Origin: an uncultured Alphaproteobacteria bacterium
GTDB taxonomy: Bacteria; Pseudomonadota; Alphaproteobacteria; Rickettsiales; UBA1997
Direction of reading: 5' to 3'
Length of the DNA: 5,827 nucleotides
Assembly (NCBI GenBank): GCA_903898475.1
Contig: CAIUFU010000059.1
Span: forward strand, 1 to 5,827
Below the pieces are notes generated by a model that was not told the DNA's origin, ran no database searches, and saw only the letters and a program-made list of their open reading frames with translations. Position numbers and translations under genes: made by a program. This document shows positions 4,755-5,827 of the stretch, piece after piece. Each line of letters starts with the position of its first letter. Positions within the stretch are counted from its first letter, which is position 1.

Positions 4755-5827
4755 ATGACCGATTTTCTCCTCGAAATTTTAAGCGAAGAAATTCCTGCCG
4801 GAATGCAAAAAGCTGCGGCGGAAAATTTTGTTCGAATTGCTGCTGAAATTTTTGCCAAAAATAATCTGATTTTTGACAATCAGCATTTGGCTTCATTCGT
4901 TACGCCGCGCCGCTTAACGCTTTATCTTTCGAACTTAAAAGAAGTTCAAGAAACACCAATTGTTAGAAAAGTTGGGCCAAAAATCGGTGCTGACAAAAGA
5001 GCAATTGAAGGCTTTTTAAAATCAGTTGGTTTGAGCAGCGAAGAAGAATTAGAAAAAGTTGAACATAGCGGGCATCCTTGCTACGTCTATGTTAAAGCCG
5101 CATCACAAATTAAAACTTCGGAAATTATTAAAGAATCTCTGCCACAAATTTTGCAGAAAATGACGGCTGCTTGGCCAAAATTAATGCGTTGGGATGTTGA
5201 GAATTCTAGCATTCAACCCAAATGGATCAGGCCAATTCGCAATATTGCCTGCATGCTTGGCGAAGAAATTATCGCGCTCGAATTTGCCGGATTAAAGGCC
5301 AATAATTTCACTTGCGCGAAATCACAAACCCAGCTTCAAATCAAGAATGCCAAGGATTATCAAGATCTTCTCGCAGCTAATTTTGTGATTTTAGATCAAG
5401 CACAAAGAAAGCAAAAAATCATCGCAGAAATTCACAAAATCACAGGCGAATTGGCTTTAGAAACAATTGATGACGCTGAAAAATCTCCACTTTTTGATGA
5501 AGTTGCGGGACTTTGCGAATGGCCAACAGCATTGGCTGCATCAATTGATGAAAAATTTTTAGAATTGCCCTCAGAAGTTTTGGTTTTGACGCTGAAATTA
5601 AACCAAAAATATTTTTGCCTAAAAACCCCTTCTGGAAATTTGGCACCGAAATTTATCTTTGTTAGCAACGCTGTAATCACTGATTCCAACCGCGAAAAAA
5701 TTACCAAAGATAATGAAAAATTAGTGCGGGCGCGACTTTCTGATTCTGAGTTTTTCATTGCTGAAGATTTGAAAAAGCCTTTAATTTCAAGGCTTGATGA
5801 CCTTAAGAAAATTGTTTTTCACCAAAA
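4755..5827 (+). CDS. glyS: Glycyl-tRNA synthetase beta subunit, 3' end outside the window
   Basis: The beta subunit of the bacterial alpha2-beta2 glycyl-tRNA synthetase, which binds tRNA-Gly while the alpha subunit (GlyQ) carries the aminoacylation site. 357 residues are visible of a family length near 690; the frame is open to the right edge. Family features: FLLEILSEEIPA (4-15), TPRRLTLYL (50-58), KLMRW with WIRPI (142-161), CEWPTALAA (254-262), EVLVLTLKLNQKYFCL (274-289), and LVRARLSDSEFFIAEDL (323-339). The segment where relatives usually have GHRF (near 184-190) instead reads NNFTCAKS. The ATG at 4755 starts directly at the conserved N-terminus; the bases before it have no Shine-Dalgarno. 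The gene follows hom by 76 bases, not glyQ as is common, so glyQ must lie elsewhere. Missing C-terminal regions (HD-like and anticodon-binding) lie beyond the window. Confidence 0.93.
   Translation, partial: MTDFLLEILSEEIPAGMQKAAAENFVRIAAEIFAKNNLIFDNQHLASFVTPRRLTLYLSNLKEVQETPIVRKVGPKIGADKRAIEGFLKSVGLSSEEELEKVEHSGHPCYVYVKAASQIKTSEIIKESLPQILQKMTAAWPKLMRWDVENSSIQPKWIRPIRNIACMLGEEIIALEFAGLKANNFTCAKSQTQLQIKNAKDYQDLLAANFVILDQAQRKQKIIAEIHKITGELALETIDDAEKSPLFDEVAGLCEWPTALAASIDEKFLELPSEVLVLTLKLNQKYFCLKTPSGNLAPKFIFVSNAVITDSNREKITKDNEKLVRARLSDSEFFIAEDLKKPLISRLDDLKKIVFHQ

Noticed and set aside
4675..4896. Minus-strand open frame of 73 codons over the palindrome and the glyS start
   Set aside because: It lies antisense to conserved glyS sequence and is open partly because the repeat is stop-free in that frame.

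Overview
The window looks like part of the chromosome of an AT-rich, probably eukaryote-associated alphaproteobacterium, closest in style to Rickettsiales or Holosporales. The grounds are a eukaryote-type (type 2) isoleucyl-tRNA synthetase of the kind Rickettsia carries, a separate glycyl-tRNA synthetase beta subunit, sparse Shine-Dalgarno signals, and short palindromic repeats, one of them inserted in frame inside a housekeeping gene as Rickettsia palindromic elements are. The lineage is inferred from features and recall, not from a search.

Layout. Bases 3-674 (+) hold the 3' part of an unrecognised membrane protein: a Ser/Thr/Asn-rich outer segment with three sequon-like NxT triplets, one membrane span ending in a cysteine cluster, and a basic tail. 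It uses arginine codons quite unlike its neighbours. A perfect 18-bp-stem palindrome (705-745) separates it from the convergent ileS (745-3270, -), whose stop codon begins at the last base of the palindrome. ileS has the full catalytic and editing cores but ends about 200-250 residues early. It also carries two extra segments: a Cys/His-containing one near the N-terminus, and one encoded by a palindromic repeat just before the editing motif.

A 136-bp divergent region (3271-3406) holds candidate promoters for ileS and for hom. hom (3407-4678, +) is a complete homoserine dehydrogenase with a C-terminal ACT domain. In the 76-bp gap after it lies a second, nearly identical copy of the palindromic repeat, followed at once by an extended -10 promoter. 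glyS (4755 to the right edge, +) is the glycyl-tRNA synthetase beta subunit, cut off at residue 357.

Together the known genes serve tRNA charging (Ile, Gly) and the aspartate-family branch to threonine and methionine. No CRISPR array, tRNA, rRNA or transposase was seen. The points most worth following are the shortened ileS ending at a palindrome beside a foreign-looking membrane protein gene, and the repeat family that adds a peptide to IleRS and may supply a promoter to glyS.
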